Below are positions 1-9,754 of a DNA stretch of 64,000 nt, one piece after another. How positions within the stretch are numbered: the first letter of the stretch is position 1; each line of letters begins with the position of its first letter. The DNA is from Nymphalis io (taxonomy: Eukaryota; Arthropoda; Insecta; Lepidoptera; Nymphalidae): NCBI RefSeq assembly GCF_905147045.1, contig NC_065901.1, positions 7,998,001-8,062,000 of the forward strand, read 5' to 3'. Both the position numbers and the translations under genes were made by a program. The notes beneath the pieces were generated by a model. It saw nothing but the letters and a program-made list of their open reading frames with translations, was not told the origin of the DNA and did not search any database.

Positions 1-92
1 CTGGAAGACCCAACAATAGACCAGCCCTGCTCGATATTGGGCACCTCATCACGAAACTGGGCTCGTTCATGGTGGTCGCTGACGTCAACGAG
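1..92 (+). CDS. NKCC-type cotransporter, exon a (cut by window edge)
   Basis: The first two bases finish a codon begun upstream; from base 3 the frame reads GRPNNRPALLDIGHLITKLG and on to VADVNE. This is the conserved segment that opens the C-terminal domain in SLC12 proteins. The donor is GTAGAT at 93, phase 0. Reading through the donor reaches TAA at 129, which supports splicing. Confidence 0.85.
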
Positions 93-3000
93 GTAGATAA
101 TGCTTTGACGCTATTCGTAGTAACGAAATAAAAATGTTTACATGCCGGCCGTCCCGATATCGTAAAATATAAATAAAATGCCCGGACCGACAATTTCTCT
201 TCGAATCTGACTAAGATTATATAACAAATTATCTATATGTCAAAAATTGTAAAAATACTTCATAGGCTATTAAAATAGTATAAAGGTTTCAAATCTATCG
301 GACATGTAATTTTTGACAGAATTCGAATAAAAACAATCAGTTTGATTGCTCTTTATAATAATAATGACAATACGCAATAAAAACAATCGTCATTGTCAGT
401 CATCGTATTTGATTGTTTTTTTTAATTAACTGACGAAATAAAATCCAGGAACCAATTTCAAAGGCAGAACGAGTGGGTCGACTTCAAGCAGGTGAAGAAT
501 GGCTACTATCGCGAAAAGATCGTGGTTTCTACGTAGTTTTAGACGGATTGCCCTTCGAGGTGGGCGTGCATGCAATCATCAGATCTACTGGCCTAGGTAG
601 CCTAAAGCCGAACATTCTACTTATTGGCTACATGAACAGATGGACGAGATGTGCAGTCACTAGTGTTCGAACATATGTACGAGTTCTTCAGTAAGCAATC
701 GACAGACAATTTATTATAATTATTTTCTTGTTGTTTGATATGTGAATTCTTTAAAAATAGATTTGTTGTGATGTGTATTTTGTAACTAATTTTATTATTT
801 ATCTTCTCTTTATCCTAAATTATACTACGATATTATAGGTGGATTGTTTTATATAAATCAACGGTCGATATAAATTGAATATTTATTTTATTTCAATAAA
901 AAAAGTTAATATGCATAATCAAAGCATGAGCATGTTTAGGTATGGGGTACCACTAGGTTCTATTTTTTTAATATTAGGACACCTAAAAAAATCTATATTA
1001 GAAACGTACCCGAGGTTCCAGCGGGGTACTAGGAAGACGGTAGAAACAAGGACATCGAAAGAAGCTCTAAATGTTACATGAATTGAAACTATTTGAAAAT
1101 ATCAACAGGTACACAACGTGAGGTGACGTAGCGCCCCAACAATACCCCAGTTTAAAAAACACTTTGTTTTCAACAAATATGATTAATAAATAAACGCTGC
1201 TATGCATGTCTGTACCGAATCGACACAGGTTAGCGTTCGAAGAACAACTCGGCGTATCCATTTTACGCGTGCCGGAGACGGCGCGGCCGGTGAAGCAACA
1301 CGTCACGCGTGGTGCGCACGAGATGCGCATGCAGACCCACGTGCAGGACTTGCTGTTCGCCGACTCGGACACAGACATGCCACAGCACGGGCATTTTAAC
1401 GGTGACTAGTAAACCTTATTAACCACACGACTTTTTATAGATACCAAAATGCAATTGATGGGCCGGTTGAAGTGGTTGGTAGGTACCTGCCTTTCACGCC
1501 GAAGGTTGTGGGCTCGATTCCTACCCAGGACAGACATTTGTGTGCATGAACATGTCTGTTTGTCCCGAGTCTAGGTGTAATTATTTATATAAGTATGTAT
1601 TTACAAAAGAAAAGTAGTATATGTAGTATATCAGTTGTCTGGTTTCCTTAGTACAAGCTCTGCTTAGTTTAGGATCAGATGGCCGTGTGTGAATAATCTC
1701 CCAGGATATTATGTTATTCAAGAGAAGGTTATTTTGAAGACGGCGATGTCCAACTGACCGATTTCGTCCATTCTCGAGGGAGACTATGTATGTATATGCA
1801 TAGGACATATTATAGTGCATAAGTGTGTAAACACAGGTGCTATCTCTATTCCCTCACTCTCATATTGGAAAGGCAAATTCGACATGACCGGAAACAGTTC
1901 AGGCGCAGGACCACCGAATTTACGTTCTTTCCGAGACACCAAAGTGCAGTACCAGCCAGACATTGGCCTGATACTGAGAATTTTTTGACTGAAAAAAACA
2001 ATAACTTTTTATCGGCCCAATCTTTGTGAACTAAGGTCTTATATCTAGCCAAAAGACTGACGAGGCAGTCATACTCACTTACTAATTTTTAGTATGTATT
2101 ACTTAATAATAATTCACTATAATGTATTATTGTTTTATTAGTCTTTAGTTTTTGTTTACACGATTATATTATACAAATATACTAACACGAGTATATTACT
2201 ATTAACGTATTAATTGTTACTGAGTCAACTGACATACACCTTGCTCACACGCAGAGATATCGAGATGAGATTATAGATAATTTTTAGTACTTTTTATAGT
2301 TTTGATATGTTCCTAACATATAACACAATATTTTTGTTATATTACACAGATGAAGCTGAAAGTAGTCACCCAGAACTTGGACTAGTAGTCAAAGAAACTG
2401 TTGCTTCATTTCATGACAGTGATCCCACCAAAAATACTCCAGTATCAAGTCTTTCGATGAGAAAATCTGGAGTGTACAAACCATTATCTTTTAGTCCTGT
2501 GAGTGATCTATGTTGAACTTACTATATGTACAGTATTTTTTTAATTTATTATTATTGCGATTGTAATATAAGATATATAAGATTATAAAGACGGGTATTG
2601 ATATATCTATTTGAGATTTATAGACTTCGATATCGTTTCCATGAAAATATTCATGAACAATATGGTTTTTGAATTATCCACTTTATTGTTTCGCCGATGC
2701 CACATGGATGTCACAATTAGAAACTATAAATACACAGACTACAAAATCTGCAGGCAAACTTTATATCTGTTTAAGTATCTACCTCGTCTATACAACCATC
2801 GTATCAAACATACATATTTGTGATTTTCCAACATATTTATTAGTAGATATACATAATAATAAGCTATATTATTATACAGCTCTTTATTCCGAAACTATAA
2901 CATTAAAAAAACATAAACACAGGACATAACATTTTTTGCTATAAAATGTCTCCGGTTTCGGTGTGTCTTTTCGCAAAGGTCTTCTCCAACGATTTCCACC

Positions 3001-6000
3001 TTTGTCTTTCCTGGGTGACCCTCCCTAGTTTGGACCTGCCGTCATCTTTAACTCATCTTCCCACCAAGTGTTCTGTCTTCCTCGACTTCTTTTAGCGTCT
3101 CTTGGATACCATTCCGTCACTCTCCGACTCCACTTCACTTAGGTCATTGTTTTTGTTCCTATCCTAGCTTTTACAACCGGTCATACTCCTCTCCATTGAT
3201 CTCTGGGCTACGGCAAGTTTTTTTCTTAATGCTTTTGTGAGGGTCCAGGTTTCGCATCCGTAAATTAGGCAGGGAAGTATGCAAGAGTAAAATGTCTTTC
3301 TTTTCGTTGACATGCCCAAGTCTTATTTCTTTCAGCGCCTAATATTTATTCCATCCAGTAGCTATCCTGAGGTTGATTTCTTTCCTCATTTGGTCTTTCG
3401 TGGAAATTACTTGACCCAGACAGATATAGTCGTCTACATACCCTAGAGTATTGCCTTTAGTTTTGATGTCGACTTTTGTGGTGGTTGTCATTACTTTAGT
3501 CTTCTGGAATTAATATTTATTCTGAATTTCATGCTTTCCTCTTTCAAATTATGTTCGTCAAGAAGTATGAGACCGTTGGCGAATCTTAAATAGTGCATTT
3601 TTAATCCGTTTATGTTGATACCGTATCCTTTTTAAAATTCCAGTTTAAGTTGCGGAAGATACTTTTTAACACAGCAGAGAATAATTTTGGGGAGAGTGGA
3701 AGATATAGTTTCTTATTATTAAAATTATGTAATGATTTAGTATTATTGCGTTCAGGTTTGAAGGGTGTTTGAGCCAGTGTAACTACATGCTTAAGGGACA
3801 TAACATCTTCGTTCTACAGGTTGTTGGCGTATTGGCGATGTAAGGAATGCTTAATATTTCTAACACCACCAATTTCTATTAGCGGTTACAATTAACATCA
3901 AGTGACCCGTCCGCCTACCTATACCGTAAAAAACTTTAATATTAAGGACAACGATTTGGACGCGTGGTGGCTGTATGACGACGGAGGCCTCAACATCTTG
4001 CTGCCGTACATCATAGCACGTCGCGGCTTCACAGACAAAATGCCGCTGAGGATATTTGCACTTACACGTGACTGCAACGATATTCAAGATTCTGAAAAAC
4101 AGTTAGTAAACAAACATATATTATTCAAATTAAAGTAATAATTTATTTACATGGTAACAACAAAAAAACATGTTGGCAGGCATATACTAGTCATGGAAAA
4201 ATTTTATTTCTTTTGGTTTTCTCTTTTTTTTATAGTAAGCAATTGTCCGATACGAATCGCGCGTCACTAATCACGCAAATGCTAAAACCTACTATACAAA
4301 CTTTTAACTTTATGGAATGATTGATGCGCATAGAACACTAAAAAAAACAAGCATTATATTAAAACTACCCTGGCGACCGAGCTTTGCGCGGCTTTAATAC
4401 AATTTGCTATAAAACATGTTTTTTTTTGAGAAATAGCGTTTTGACACCAAATTAAAACAACATAAAAAGCAAAATCGTATCATACATATCATAGAGCCAA
4501 ACTGTTAGAGCCGTTTCCGAGATGCATGAAATATATATATAAAGTAAATTGAGCATTGAATTTCTCAATCACTGAATAAGATGAATATCGATAAATCATT
4601 TAATAGGATATTTACTATGCATTTCAGCATAAAGGCATTACTACAAAAATTTCGTATCGAATATTCATCGCTCATCATGATTCAAGGCATCAACGAACCT
4701 CCTATGCAAGCGAGCTTGGAATACTTTAATCAGCTGATTAAAAAGTTTAGAACTGATTTTGGGAGTGGTTAGTATAATAATGTTTTTTTATGGTTCAAAC
4801 ACGTTAACAAATATAATAATAAGAATAATCATATATAATTTACAAATACATTTTTAACTTATTAATATATGCTACAATTCACTTTAATTATGTTTCTATT
4901 AAAATTGTTCCGAACCTGAATAAACTTCTAATTAGTTTCTCATCAGAATTTATAGTACAAATTTAATTAAAAATGTTTGTTTCTGTAATAAAAAATTTAA
5001 GACAACACAATCTTTAGAAAGAAGGTTCATCTAGTTTTTTTTATATAAACTCGAGTGTTTTTTATTAATAATAGAGCAAACAATATAGAAAGGTTCCTAT
5101 TGGTTAGACGTGCGACTAGAGCGCTACATGCGTCGAACTATTCTCTTGACTCTTCGTCTTCTTGAGTTCTTATCGATATCCGAAGCCGAAATGACCCGTC
5201 GATATTTTACGCGCTCACATAAAAATCTATGTTCTCTGTGAGTTCTATCATATATATAGGAGTGTGGACGACACTCCCTGGTTCCTTTATCAACTCGTAA
5301 CCCAGTTTACGTAAGCTGTTTGGTGCTGTTGAAGGTAGGTGCTTAGTGAGTGAGTTCTTTTACTCAATATTTCTCAGGAAAGCATTAAACTTTATATGAT
5401 GCAGTTTCCAGTTACGCACTAGAGTTTTTTTATTATTACATACGTTGTTACGTAAAATTCCTTTAGCGTCTCGAAATATCATTAAATAATTCAGAAATAC
5501 CAACTGTTTGTACAATTGTACGAACACTTGGTATTGTTTGTGTTGTAAATATTCTGGAAAGAGAAATATCTGATATTATCGAGCAGTCAAGAAACCATGT
5601 TATTTATTTTTTTCTATTCTTGTGTTTAACATCTAAAATAAAAATTACAACATTTTTAAAAGCTAGCTCTATTTACAGACATTTTAATATCGGATGCAGA
5701 GCTGGAACGGCTACGCAACAAGACCAACCGTCACCTGCGACTGCGAGAGTTGCTCGTAGAACACTCGTACATGGCCTCCTTTATTGTTCTCACACTCCCT
5801 TATCCGAGACTGGTTAGTTTTATTTAAATACTTACTCCATCGATGCTAAGAATAACTTTTTATTTCCTCAGGTATTTTACAAAACTCTGCATATCCTTAC
5901 TGATATTATAAATGCGAAAGTATTAGTTTGTTACGCTTTCAGGTCTTAACTCCTCAGCCGATCATCATAAAATTGTGCATACACATTGTCAGGGGTGCCG

Positions 6001-6718
6001 AAAATGACATGGTACCCCATGAGTACCCCATAATACCTGTCCCCTCTTATCACAGCTGGCTAAACCGCGGGCAGAAACTAGTTCCACTTATCTAGTTATA
6101 ACCAAATTTAATTTAACTACTAAAGTTCCGATTACAACTTCGCGGACATTAAAACGCCATTTTCTCGGGAATCCATAGTGAATATCATAGATTATTAAAG
6201 ATCTCGACCAATGATATCGCGTCAATTCGATTTCAGAGTTGTTTATTACTCTTTAGTCCTCTTGTGGTTGGAATAGGCTATAGATTGTTTCACGGTAGCA
6301 TGCGAAAGCGATCCCGTGGCGCTCCTCGTTAAGACGGAAAGGGTACCGCTGTTTTTTTAGTGGATATCCCGATGTCCGTGGCGCACTCGGCGCCTTGGAC
6401 ACCGGCGAGCCCCACATATCCCTCCACGGGAACAGTGGGCGCGGAAACGCGTAACGCGTTTTTCCAGAGTTAAAAAAAATAGCTATAAATTGTTTACATT
6501 TTAATATAAAATGGATCTGATTAATATATAGTATGTTGGGTTACATACAGTCACAATTACTAGTTTTACTTCAAATACAAATATGCTACACCTTATAATT
6601 CGTCTTTCAGGGCTCGGTATCCGCTACTCTATATATGTCGTGGCTCGAGGTGTTGAGCAAAGATTTACCACCCGTGCTCTTCGTGAGAGGAAACGACGAG
6701 ACTGTTCTTGGTGTATAA
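1..6718 (+). CDS. SLC12 Na-(K)-Cl cotransporter, NKCC type, C-terminal part (8 exons)
   Basis: Electroneutral sodium-(potassium)-chloride symporter of the plasma membrane. Only its cytosolic C-terminal domain is in the window. Exons 1-92, 449-690, 1229-1401, 2350-2498, 3947-4101, 4628-4767, 5700-5812 and 6611-6718 join in phase to 389 residues plus TAA. Family landmarks appear in order: RPNNRPALLD, STGLGSLKPN, LGVSILRVPE, AWWLYDDGG, LLQKFRIEY, LRLRELLVEHS and MSWLEVLSKDLPPVLFVRGN near the C-terminus, matching the order in animal NKCC/NCC proteins. The twelve membrane segments are upstream of the window. The insect paralogue (NKCC or Ncc69-like) cannot be settled from this domain, so no symbol is given. 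Introns hold several repeats, including an LINE 3' end in the last one. The gene is convergent with the phosphatase gene. Confidence 0.93.
449..690 (+). CDS. NKCC-type cotransporter, exon b
   Basis: Acceptor CCAG at 445-448, then EPISKAERVGRLQAGEEWLL and onwards through GFYVVLDGLPFEVGVHAIIR to the family signature STGLGSLKPNILLIGY. The donor is GTAAGC at 691, phase 2 (the last codon is split CA|G). Continuing in frame hits TAA at once. Confidence 0.92.
1229..1401 (+). CDS. NKCC-type cotransporter, exon c
   Basis: Acceptor ACACAG ends at 1228; the first base completes Gln. It continues LAFEEQLGVSILRVPE, equivalent to the conserved strand after the GLGxxKPN motif. A hydrophilic stretch follows (TARPVKQHVTRGAHEMRM, then DSDTDMPQHGHFN). 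Donor GTGACT at 1402, phase 1. It is noticeably GC-richer than the flanking introns. Confidence 0.9.
1459..1720 (+). mobile_element. tRNA-derived SINE, lepidopteran type
   Basis: Begins with a tRNA-like head, GGCCGGTTGAAGTGGTTGGT, with an A-box region and a B-box-like GGCTCGATTCC. The body (CAGACATTTGTGTGCATGA, then 'TGTTTGTCCCGAGTCTAGGTG' in diverged form) resembles a SINE family widespread in moths and butterflies. It sits in the intron between exons c and d and is diverged. Confidence 0.65.
2350..2498 (+). CDS. NKCC-type cotransporter, exon d (variable linker)
   Basis: Acceptor TTACACAG ends at 2349. The exon encodes a Ser/Thr-rich linker (DEAESSHPELGLVVKETVAS to MRKSGVYKPLSFSP) that is poorly conserved in the family. 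The donor is GTGAGT at 2499, phase 0. Assignment rests on position, phase agreement on both sides and strong splice sites rather than on similarity. Confidence 0.82.
2935..3640 (-). mobile_element. Decayed RTE-type LINE, 3' part of reverse-transcriptase ORF
   Basis: The reverse strand reads RVTEWYPRDAKRSRGRQNTW then WEDELKMTAGPN, and after a frameshift RVTQERQRWKSLEKTFAKRH. This is the C-terminal end of the endonuclease/reverse-transcriptase protein of RTE-like elements. Several stops and shifts show it is long dead. It lies antisense in a cotransporter intron. Confidence 0.7.
3738..3935 (+). mobile_element. Repeat family A, copy 1, ending at a cotransporter splice acceptor
   Basis: It shares ordered blocks with copies at 14490-14768 and 56745-57034: 'GGTTTGAAGGGTG..TGAGCCAGTGTAA', 'AAGGGACATAACATCTT', 'TTGGCGATGTAAG', and the end 'CATCA.GTG.CC...CGTCC.CCT.CCTAT.C.GTAAAAAA'. 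The family is non-autonomous, lacks inverted ends and finishes in an A-rich tail, so it is SINE-like. The tail of this copy ends about 14 bp before the acceptor used by exon e. Confidence 0.75.
3947..4101 (+). CDS. NKCC-type cotransporter, exon e (WWLYDDGG exon)
   Basis: Encodes DNDLDAWWLYDDGGLNILLP and onwards, the most recognisable block of the NKCC C-terminus, then RRGFTDKMPLRIFALTRDCN. I place the acceptor at AG 3945-3946, which keeps phase 0 with the previous exon. The frame is open back to 3896, but the other nearby AG (3901-3902) would shift the frame and give TGA immediately after exon d. Donor GTTAGT at 4102, phase 2. Bases 3903-3935 look like the tail of a repeat, not native coding sequence. 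Confidence 0.88.
4628..4767 (+). CDS. NKCC-type cotransporter, exon f
   Basis: Acceptor TTTCAG ends at 4627; the split codon reads His. Sequence IKALLQKFRIEYSSLIMIQG then INEPPMQASLEYFNQLIKKF, equivalent to the LLxKFRIDF block of vertebrate NKCCs. Donor GTTAGT at 4768, phase 1. Confidence 0.9.
5700..5812 (+). CDS. NKCC-type cotransporter, exon g
   Basis: Acceptor GATGCAG ends at 5699. Sequence ELERLRNKTNRHLRLRELLV then EHSYMASFIVLTLPYPRL, matching the conserved 'RLNELL.EHS....I.MSLP' block. Donor GTTAGT at 5813, phase 0. Confidence 0.92.
5895..6080 (+). mobile_element. Helitron-like non-autonomous repeat (family C)
   Basis: Opens with TACTGATATTATAAATGCGA and ends GGGCAGAAACTAGT. Lepidopteran Helitron-like repeats start 'TC..TACTAATATTATAAA' and end in CTAG before T. 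The 3' end fits, while the internal part is diverged. It lies in the last cotransporter intron. Confidence 0.5.
6296..6479 (+). mobile_element. 3' end of R1-like LINE (same family as 22366-22920)
   Basis: A GC-rich island in AT-rich intron. Blocks GGGTACCGCTG, TTTTTAGTGG, GGCGAG.CCCACATA and the closing GTTTTTCCAG reappear, reverse-complemented, in the element at 22366-22920. It ends in an A-rich run. It is a heavily 5'-truncated 3' UTR copy. Confidence 0.65.
6611..6718 (+). CDS. NKCC-type cotransporter, terminal exon
   Basis: Acceptor GTCTTTCAG ends at 6610. Sequence GSVSATLYMSWLEVLSKDLP then PVLFVRGNDETVLGV and TAA at 6716-6718. It matches the family's C-terminal 'SALYMAWLE.LSKDLPP.LLVRGN' block in length and end point. 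Confidence 0.94.
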   Translation, partial: GSVSATLYMSWLEVLSKDLPPVLFVRGNDETVLGV

Positions 6719-6807
6719 ATTGGTTGGTTTATTTTTAAGGGATTCGATTTTCCATAGTAAAGTAAGTTTTTTTGTTATAACACACGGACATTACATGTTT
6801 TAAATAA

Positions 6808-6843
6808 TTTTGCTCCGACACATTTATATGTGTCGGAGCAAAA
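6808..6843. repeat. Perfect 16-bp inverted repeat 90 bp after the cotransporter stop
   Basis: Left arm 6808-6823 (TTTTGCTCCGACACAT) pairs with 6828-6843 across a 4-base loop. It would lie in the cotransporter 3' UTR as a strong hairpin. It could be a structured mRNA element or the remnant of a small inverted-repeat transposon; I cannot tell which. Confidence 0.7.
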
Positions 6844-7112
6844 AAGCCTTGCCACTATTCGGGACCGCAAGGCCTCAAAGCAAAGGCGCTCATGTCAGTA
6901 TACGCTTGCTCGGCGTTATTTTGATGATTTGGTCATTAAACCTAGCGGATTTGAAGGATGTTTATCGGTACAAATAACGAAAGTGAATATGGAATTTATT
7001 TCAAGTAGATAAATGTTTTAAAATATTTCAATTATGTTATATTAATTTATAGATGGAAGCAATGGTGGTTATGAGCTGCCTTTACATATTATTAAGCTAC
7101 TAAAATTAAAAA

Positions 7113-7118
7113 AATAAA
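7113..7118 (+). terminator. Candidate polyadenylation signal of the cotransporter
   Basis: The AATAAA at 7113-7118 is a good hexamer about 400 bp after the stop. AATAAA is common by chance in DNA this AT-rich, so this is only a candidate. Confidence 0.3.
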
Positions 7119-8045
7119 TCTAGCGAGTAATAAACTGATAAATCTAATGGACTTTTTATTGCTTTGTTAAAATTTTGATAAATTCACTTTAACTGTATGG
7201 AATTTGTTGTTAAAAAGAACCAATGGCCATTCTTTCTTAGAAAGTTTATTAATCTTATAATCCTTCGCAAAAACTAAATAATAATACGTTTTCAATATAT
7301 TACAAATATTTATTTCACACATATTTCACAATTTTTAATTTACGATTTTAACATAAGAATGATAATATATTTACAGACGCGAGAACCAACAGGCGTTCCA
7401 GATTAACGATTTCATTAAATGATTACAAAGTAACGTGAAAATATTGAAGTGATTTAAAATTTGGTTTTCTGTAACAAAATCGAACGATGATACAAAACTA
7501 CATTTGATACAATGTGTCGTATATTTATTTACAAGTTTTCTTATCGTGGCAAAAAATTTGTACGCTGAGTGAAAAATATTTTTCTAATAATTATTAATCT
7601 ATTTTTGTGAATATCTTATAAATTAATATATTCTGCAACTATTTAAACGCTAGGGCTAATTATTGGGGCAGGGCAATGTTTTTTTTTTCTGTTCACACCC
7701 TCAGAAGAGGTCAACATGCATTAATTTATACATCTCAATATACATATTTACTTTTATTTTAAGAGTGCAAACAGTAACAAATCGATAAGTTAGCGGTAAT
7801 AAAGATGATTCTCTGTGTTCTGAGGCGGATTGAGGTTTTATATACATATACATAATTTTATGAAAAGTAAGATCGATCAAATTAAAAATAATTAAAGCAG
7901 TAAATCTTATTCGGGCTTTACATCAGATTTGTGCTAAATAAAGCCATTTTTATAATAACGCACGCAATGATTTAAATTTTTTTATAATTATTTATGTACA
8001 TATATTTGTAATTCCTGTCGCTACACACCTTTATTTATATACTCT

Positions 8046-8094
8046 ATTTTTCTGATATATTTTGCTTACACGAGTAAGCTCATATCAGAAAAAT
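8046..8094. repeat. Stem-loop in the convergent intergenic gap
   Basis: ATTTTTCTGATAT (8046-8058) pairs perfectly with 8082-8094, and an inner GCTTAC/GTAAGC stem (8064-8069 / 8074-8079) extends it. Function unknown. Confidence 0.55.
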
Positions 8095-9682
8095 AAATCA
8101 TTTTAACATGAACATTGGTTCAATTTAAAGAAAATAAATACGTCATCTAATGACATTTAAACATAATATGTGCTTGCTTTGTTTTTACATTTTATTTAAA
8201 TATAATACTAAATTATTTTAATACTTTAAAAATTAAAAAAACAGACGTATTCATACTATTTTTTTTATTTGATCAATGCATTAATATAAATATGGCTTTA
8301 TAACTTAAAATTATACCAATTAAAGTTTAATACTTTTCAAAGTTCAATTACACTTTCGGATAATAAATAACTTTGAGCTTATTAGTTGAATAAATCAGTT
8401 TGCACAGTGAAACGCGTACGTGTGCCTAGCGACCTGCCTTTTGTAATAGTCGCTACATAGACGATAGAATAGATGATTGATTAGCCAACATAACGTTTTT
8501 GAATGCGCAAACCTAATGGTACCGGTTTATTTTTTATTCTATAATAATACTATAATTTAACTCTCAGTTCAAGGCGATAAATACTGAGGCCCGTTTTAAG
8601 AATAAGGGAACACAAATATCGTACAAGCTTGCAAATTATATAAAGAGCTTTGAAGATGAAGAGCGAGATGTAACAGTTAGAATCCTTTAATCGATATATT
8701 AGCGTATGTTACAAGCGTTTGTTTTGTAAAGAAATATCATTGAATAAAAAAGCGTTATAATGAGCGATATGTAAATTGTACGAGAGGACGGCGATTCAAA
8801 ATATACATCTGTGATACGATATGTCGCTAATACATATTATCCGTTGAAAAATAAACATTCATTTCCGCTTCAACTTAACAACTTGGATTTCTAACTAACA
8901 ATTCACTAGCTCGTATTTTATATATTTATATAATTTGTAACTATTATTATAAGGATATTTATTCATCGGGAGCCCATAGTCTCACAGTTATACACTTGTG
9001 TTCCTGTTATTATAACATTACGATTTCGTAACGATACTAAGCGTCGATAAAAATTTAGAGAAATTAACAGTATTCAGTCTATAACCATTAATATTATAAT
9101 ATTTATTTATATGTTGAACTCGATTCTTGTTTGCGTTATTTTCTACGTAGTTTTTTTATTTGCAGCGCTTTCGAGAATTACTCTGTATTATTTAAGTGCA
9201 CGTATATAAGATAATTCGTTATAAAAATGACAATTACACCGAGATGTAACGAATGGAAGAATCGAACGTTCGAGACACATGATTTTAACCTACCAGCACC
9301 TCAACACATTAAACGTATCAGACTCGCCAACCCGGAGGCCCTTAGGACGAGTAAGATTGCGAATTTACCGACAGAATTATTTCACAGTACAAGTATAAAC
9401 ATCTACATAAATTAAAGACGAAAAATCTTCACACAGCCATACTTCTTATACATAAATAAATAACATAGAGAGTACACCTAAACGATTCAGGTTATACTTT
9501 TTGGTTACGGATGTCTCGCACGTGAAAAATAAATAGACGAAAGGTGATCCAGTCAGTCCATACTCTTTCTAAAGGAACGTTTTCATTTACACGTTTAAGT
9601 AAACACTAGGTGACTTAGCGCTAGAGGCTGGTTCGTGTGGACACGTGTTTCACAGCAAGCTGCAGACACCTCGCGACAGTCT

Positions 9683-9754
9683 TCATTCGGACTCCTCTTC
9701 GTTTTCCTCGTCGAAGCCGGACAAGTCGGCCGATTCTAAGTAGCCGTGCATAAC
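9683..9754 (-). CDS. PTPN9: PTPN9 exon 15, acidic C-terminal tail and stop
   Basis: Twenty-three residues, VMHGYLESADLSGFDEENEE then ESE and TGA (9685-9683). Acceptor TTTCAG at 9756-9755, in phase with exon 14. The acidic tail differs from the human C-terminus; the exon is short but phase, acceptor and stop agree. Confidence 0.82.
   Translation of the reverse strand, partial: VMHGYLESADLSGFDEENEEESE

Larger units (their letters stand above)
6719..9682. other. Convergent gap between cotransporter and PTPN9 3' ends
   Basis: Very AT-rich, with no exon I can support. It must hold both 3' UTRs and the convergent polyadenylation zone. Two perfect or near-perfect hairpins (6808-6843 and 8046-8094) are the only structures I see. 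A 62-codon open stretch at 9227-9412 has no recognisable domain and probably lies in PTPN9 3' UTR territory. Confidence 0.6.

Noticed and set aside
2665..2770. Additional cotransporter exon around 2700 (WMSQLETINTQTTKSAG)
   Set aside because: I first considered it to explain a phase mismatch, but the mismatch vanishes when exon e starts at 3947. Splice sites here are weak.
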